The position numbers and the translations under genes were made by a program. DNA of 64,000 nucleotides from positions 1 through 64,000 of the forward strand of contig JAABQB010000011.1 of NCBI GenBank assembly GCA_011391695.1. The letters run 5' to 3'. Every line of letters begins with the position of its first letter. Position 1 is the first letter of the stretch. This document shows positions 61,084 through 64,000 of this stretch, one piece after another. The notes under the pieces were generated by a model, which saw only the letters and a program-made list of their open reading frames with translations, ran no database searches and had not been told where the DNA came from. Source of the stretch: Desulfobacteraceae bacterium (GTDB taxonomy: Bacteria > Desulfobacterota > Desulfobacteria > Desulfobacterales > RPRI01).

Positions 61084-61776
61084 TTATCTCCTGATCTTTT
61101 TGATAAATACCCCCGCCCCGGCCGCAAAAACGGAGGCTATTATAATATATGAATTCCCCGAAAGGCAAAGAGAGAGCAGAACGGCGGATATTCCTCCAAC
61201 CAGAGCAGTAAAAACATATACCCGCCCCTTAAGCTGGAATACGAGAAGGCATATAAACATTGCTATGAGAGCGTAATCCATACCGAACGAATGCGGCTTT
61301 ATAAATTGCCCGCCGTATCCGCCTGCAACCGTGCTTAAAATCCACATTATATTCGCGGAAAAATTGACAGCCAGAGCACGGTTGATATCCCAGTCTCCAT
61401 TTTTGAATTTTGAAATGTTGACGGCAAAACTTTCATCCGTTATTCCATAGGCAAATGCAAAAAGCTTTTTCCTGCCAGAACTGCCCAGGAAAAGAGCAAG
61501 GGAGGAGCTCATAAGAAGGTGCCTCAAGTTGACGACAAATGTGGTTGCGATTATCGAAACCGCTCCCGCGCCGGCTGAAAGCATGGAAATCGCTATAAAC
61601 TGCGAGCTTCCGGCAAAAACCATCAGGGACATAAGTCCTGTTTCTAAAGGACTTAAACCTGCCTTCTGGGCAAGCACTCCGAAAGCAATGCCGATCGGGA
61701 TATATCCGAGGCATACAGGCCCTGAAGCCATAAGCCCGGCAGATAAATATCCGCGTGCATTATTTTTATCACTCAT
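61084..61776 (-). CDS. azlC: Branched-chain amino-acid exporter large subunit AzlC
   Basis: A 230-aa inner-membrane protein with about six helices. The AzlC signature includes GPVCLGYIPIGIAFGVLAQKAGLSPLETGLMSLMVFAGSSQFIAI (residues 16-60), FVVNLRHLLMSSSLALFL, and AYGITDESFAVN. It exports branched-chain amino acids or analogues together with AzlD, 10 bases downstream. No regulator gene is adjacent. Confidence 0.92.
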   Translation of the reverse strand: MSDKNNARGYLSAGLMASGPVCLGYIPIGIAFGVLAQKAGLSPLETGLMSLMVFAGSSQFIAISMLSAGAGAVSIIATTFVVNLRHLLMSSSLALFLGSSGRKKLFAFAYGITDESFAVNISKFKNGDWDINRALAVNFSANIMWILSTVAGGYGGQFIKPHSFGMDYALIAMFICLLVFQLKGRVYVFTALVGGISAVLLSLCLSGNSYIIIASVFAAGAGVFIKKIRR

Positions 61777-61854
61777 TTCAAGTTCCAGTCTTTATTATCC
61801 ATCCGGAAATAAATTTTAGATACTGGTCAGTTTCCAATTTAAATGATAATTTGC

Positions 61855-61957
61855 TTGACAAGTAATTATTAAATTTATAAAAGGGCAAACTTCATTAAAG
61901 CTTTGCTTAAATCCCCCACTTGGCAACGGGTTTCCATGTGAGGGATTTTTTATTTTT
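61855..61957 (+). ncRNA. Candidate small RNA or attenuator upstream of the EF-G paralogue
   Basis: TTGACA (61855-61860), 17 bases, then TAAAAG (61878-61883) would start transcription near 61889. After roughly 20 bases comes a long hairpin: AATCCC-C-CAC-T-TGG (61910-61923) pairs with CCA-T-GTG-A-GGGATT (61934-61947), followed by TTTTTATTTTT. The product would be about 65-70 bases. It could be a free sRNA or a terminated leader of the EF-G gene 220 bases on. No known riboswitch class was matched. 61958-62173 shows no other clear feature. Confidence 0.45.
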
Positions 61958-62173
61958 ATAATTCCCAACAAGACGACTTTGCGCAATACTTCCATCGCGC
62001 TGCATGCAAATCTTGTGGAATGAAAAAACCAACCAGTCTATTGCAATACTTAAAAAGCTGGTGCATCATAAATGAAAAAGGGGCTTACAAGCAAGCCGCA
62101 TTAAAATATTGTTTTAAAATACATAATTTTGGGATATCCTAGGTAAAAGGGTTAAGTTAAAAAGGATTTTAAA

Positions 62174-64000
62174 ATGAAAGACAACACATCAAGAGTCCGG
62201 AATATCGGCATAAGCGCTCACATAGATTCCGGCAAAACAACGCTTACCGAAAGAATTCTTTTTTATACCAAGCGGATACATGCTATTCATGATGTAAAAG
62301 GGAAAGACGGTGTTGGCGCAACCATGGATTCCATGGAACTGGAAAAGGAAAGAGGCATAACCATCGCTTCCGCAGCCACATTTTGTGAATGGCTCGACCA
62401 TGAAATCAATATTATAGATACTCCTGGGCATGTAGATTTTACAATCGAAGTTGAACGGTCTCTGAGGGTTCTGGACGGAGCGGTACTGGTCCTTTGTTCG
62501 GTCGGCGGTGTTCAATCGCAATCGATAACAGTCGATCAGCAGATGAAAAGATACAAGGTTCCCTGCCTTGCCTTCATCAATAAATGTGACAGGAGCGGGG
62601 CGAATCCGGATAGAGTAATCAAGCAATTGAAAGAAAAGCTGGGACATAACGCGGTTTCTTTACAACTCCCCATAGGTCTTGAAGCCGATTTCAGCGGGGT
62701 AATTGATCTGTTATCCATGAAGGCAGTATACTTTGACGGTAAAAACGGGGAAATAATCCGCACGGAAGATATTCCGGAGAGCCTTAAGGATGAAGCCGCC
62801 CGGAAAAGGGAAGAGCTGATCGATACGGCATCAATTTTTTCGGATGAACTTACCGAGGCAATCCTTGAAGAAAAGGAGATAAGCGAATCTTTGATCATTG
62901 CAGCTCTGCGCAACGGCACCCTGTCCCGGAAGATAACCCCTGTATTGTTAGGCTCTGCCTATAAAAATAAAGGCGTCCAGCTGCTTCTCGACGCAGTGAC
63001 CAGATTGCTCCCCTGCCCTTCAGATATTGAAAACGAAGCACTTGATATGGATAACGAAGAAACGCCTGTCATTTTGACGGCCGACCCGAAGCAGCCGCTG
63101 GTGGCGCTTGCCTTCAAGCTTGAGGAAGGTCAATACGGCCAGTTAACTTACATCCGCGTGTATCAGGGTACATTGGCAAAAGGAGACACCATAATAAATG
63201 TGCGCACAGGCCGGAAAGTTAAAGTCGGCCGTGTAGTGCGCATGCATGCCAACCAGATGGAAGAGATCGAGTCAATTCCCGGGGGATATATAGGCGCACT
63301 GTTCGGTATTGACTGCGCATCAGGCGATACATTTGTTTCACAGGGAATCAGCTACACAATGACATCAATGTATGTCCCGAAACCGGTTATATCACTTGCA
63401 ATTGCTCCCAAAGACAGCAAGTCTGAAACCAACATATCAAAGGCGCTTAACAGGTTCACGAAGGAAGATCCGACTTTTAAGACATATGTAAGCGAAGAGA
63501 CCGGAGACACCATAATTTCCGGCATGGGAGAACTTCATCTCGAGGTTTATATTGAAAGGATGCGCCGCGAATATAATGCGGAAGTATCGGCAGGAAAGCC
63601 CAAGGTGGCCTACAGGGAAACAATTACCAGAAAGGCTGAGTTCAACTATACTCATAAAAAACAGACAGGCGGTGCAGGCCAGTATGGCCGTATTGCGGGT
63701 TATCTGGAACCTGCCGAAGAGGATTTCATATTTGATAACCAGGTAAGAGGCGGATCTATCCCGACCCAGTACATTCCCGCATGTGAGAAAGGTTTCAGAA
63801 ATTGCCTCGCTAAAGGCCCCAAGATGGAGTTTCCGGTAACAGGAATAAAAGTTGTCATTAATGACGGCGCCTCACATGCTGTGGATTCATCCGAAATGGC
63901 TTTTCAGGCTGCGGCACGGGGAGCTTTTCTTGAAGGATATGCAAAAGCAAAACCGACTATACATGAACCGATAATGAAGGTGGTTGTCGAAACGCCGACC
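62174..64000 (+). CDS. fusA: Elongation factor G paralogue, C-terminus beyond the window
   Basis: 609 residues are visible and the frame is still open at the window end. G1 [18 protein letters not shown] (residues 12-29), switch region [17 protein letters not shown]3 [22 protein letters not shown]4 [10 protein letters not shown], then domain II ([17 protein letters not shown]), domain III ([22 protein letters not shown]) and domain IV ([12 protein letters not shown], then [21 protein letters not shown]). It resembles the class of second EF-G-like factors more than a str-operon EF-G, and no rps/tuf genes precede it. It could be an alternative translocase or a ribosome-recycling form. AAAGGA lies 8 bases before the ATG. 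Confidence 0.92.
   Translation, partial: MKDNTSRVRNIGISAHIDSGKTTLTERILFYTKRIHAIHDVKGKDGVGATMDSMELEKERGITIASAATFCEWLDHEINIIDTPGHVDFTIEVERSLRVLDGAVLVLCSVGGVQSQSITVDQQMKRYKVPCLAFINKCDRSGANPDRVIKQLKEKLGHNAVSLQLPIGLEADFSGVIDLLSMKAVYFDGKNGEIIRTEDIPESLKDEAARKREELIDTASIFSDELTEAILEEKEISESLIIAALRNGTLSRKITPVLLGSAYKNKGVQLLLDAVTRLLPCPSDIENEALDMDNEETPVILTADPKQPLVALAFKLEEGQYGQLTYIRVYQGTLAKGDTIINVRTGRKVKVGRVVRMHANQMEEIESIPGGYIGALFGIDCASGDTFVSQGISYTMTSMYVPKPVISLAIAPKDSKSETNISKALNRFTKEDPTFKTYVSEETGDTIISGMGELHLEVYIERMRREYNAEVSAGKPKVAYRETITRKAEFNYTHKKQTGGAGQYGRIAGYLEPAEEDFIFDNQVRGGSIPTQYIPACEKGFRNCLAKGPKMEFPVTGIKVVINDGASHAVDSSEMAFQAAARGAFLEGYAKAKPTIHEPIMKVVVETPT

Noticed and set aside
61880-61957. c-di-GMP-I (GEMM) riboswitch, suggested by GGGCAAAC near the start
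   Set aside because: The second conserved block (CGCAAAGCC) and the tetraloop-receptor layout are absent; only the terminator hairpin is clear.

Overview
The window looks like chromosomal DNA of an anaerobic Desulfobacterota bacterium (Desulfobacterales-like). That is an inference from gene content: split HdrA/MvhD/HdrCB modules, a UGA-encoded selenocysteine, the acetyl-CoA transferase-GNAT fusion, TRAP transport, an FMN-only glutamate-synthase protein, PUFA-synthase-type megasynthases and many degenerate intergenic repeats. No rRNA, tRNA, CRISPR array or complete insertion sequence was seen.

Layout. 1-1340: a partial winged-helix regulator and an overlapping AbiEii/DUF6922-type pair. 1495-5330: heptamer/octamer repeat arrays, two secreted helix-hairpin-helix proteins and the GDP-fucose genes fcl and gmd. 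5343-6178: a repeat-rich gap with a MITE-like element. 6179-13246: a nitrogen block on the minus strand (gdhA, a receiver/PEP-binding hybrid, a GltB-like FMN protein, a GAF-ANTAR regulator). The GltB-like gene has a leader with two ANTAR-type hexaloop hairpins overlapping an intrinsic terminator, so antitermination control can be read from the sequence. 13464-15483: pepP-like and xerD.

15580-42238: the most striking region. PfaD-like and PfaA-like genes, a short interlude (holin-like protein, cold-shock protein, Cys-cluster protein, TauE/SafE) and a 2311-aa PfaC-like megasynthase are followed at once by a complete oleABCD set for head-to-head hydrocarbon synthesis. Next come a stand-alone PocR sensor domain and an Hdr module (HdrA, HdrA/ferredoxin/MvhD, HdrC-HdrB). 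The last Hdr gene is interrupted by an in-frame TGA at 41720 exactly where relatives have Cys in a PECGHAY motif, and a hairpin with an AGGUCU apical loop follows. It should be read through as one 407-aa selenoprotein. The locus is best read as a dedicated factory for long polyunsaturated hydrocarbons with its own sensor and redox module; the functional link to Hdr is inference.

42239-49683: an AbrB/PIN toxin-antitoxin pair between 87-bp direct repeats, then a TRAP transporter plus pxpABC (5-oxoprolinase) block between inverted copies of another repeat, which looks acquired. 49684-64000: housekeeping and metabolic genes (DHH-CBS phosphoesterase, ACT protein with UPF0210, universal stress protein, a second MITE-like element, GAF protein, gap, phosphoesterase, typA, rsmG, acetyl-CoA transferase-GNAT, azlDC), a candidate small RNA, and an EF-G paralogue cut by the window end.
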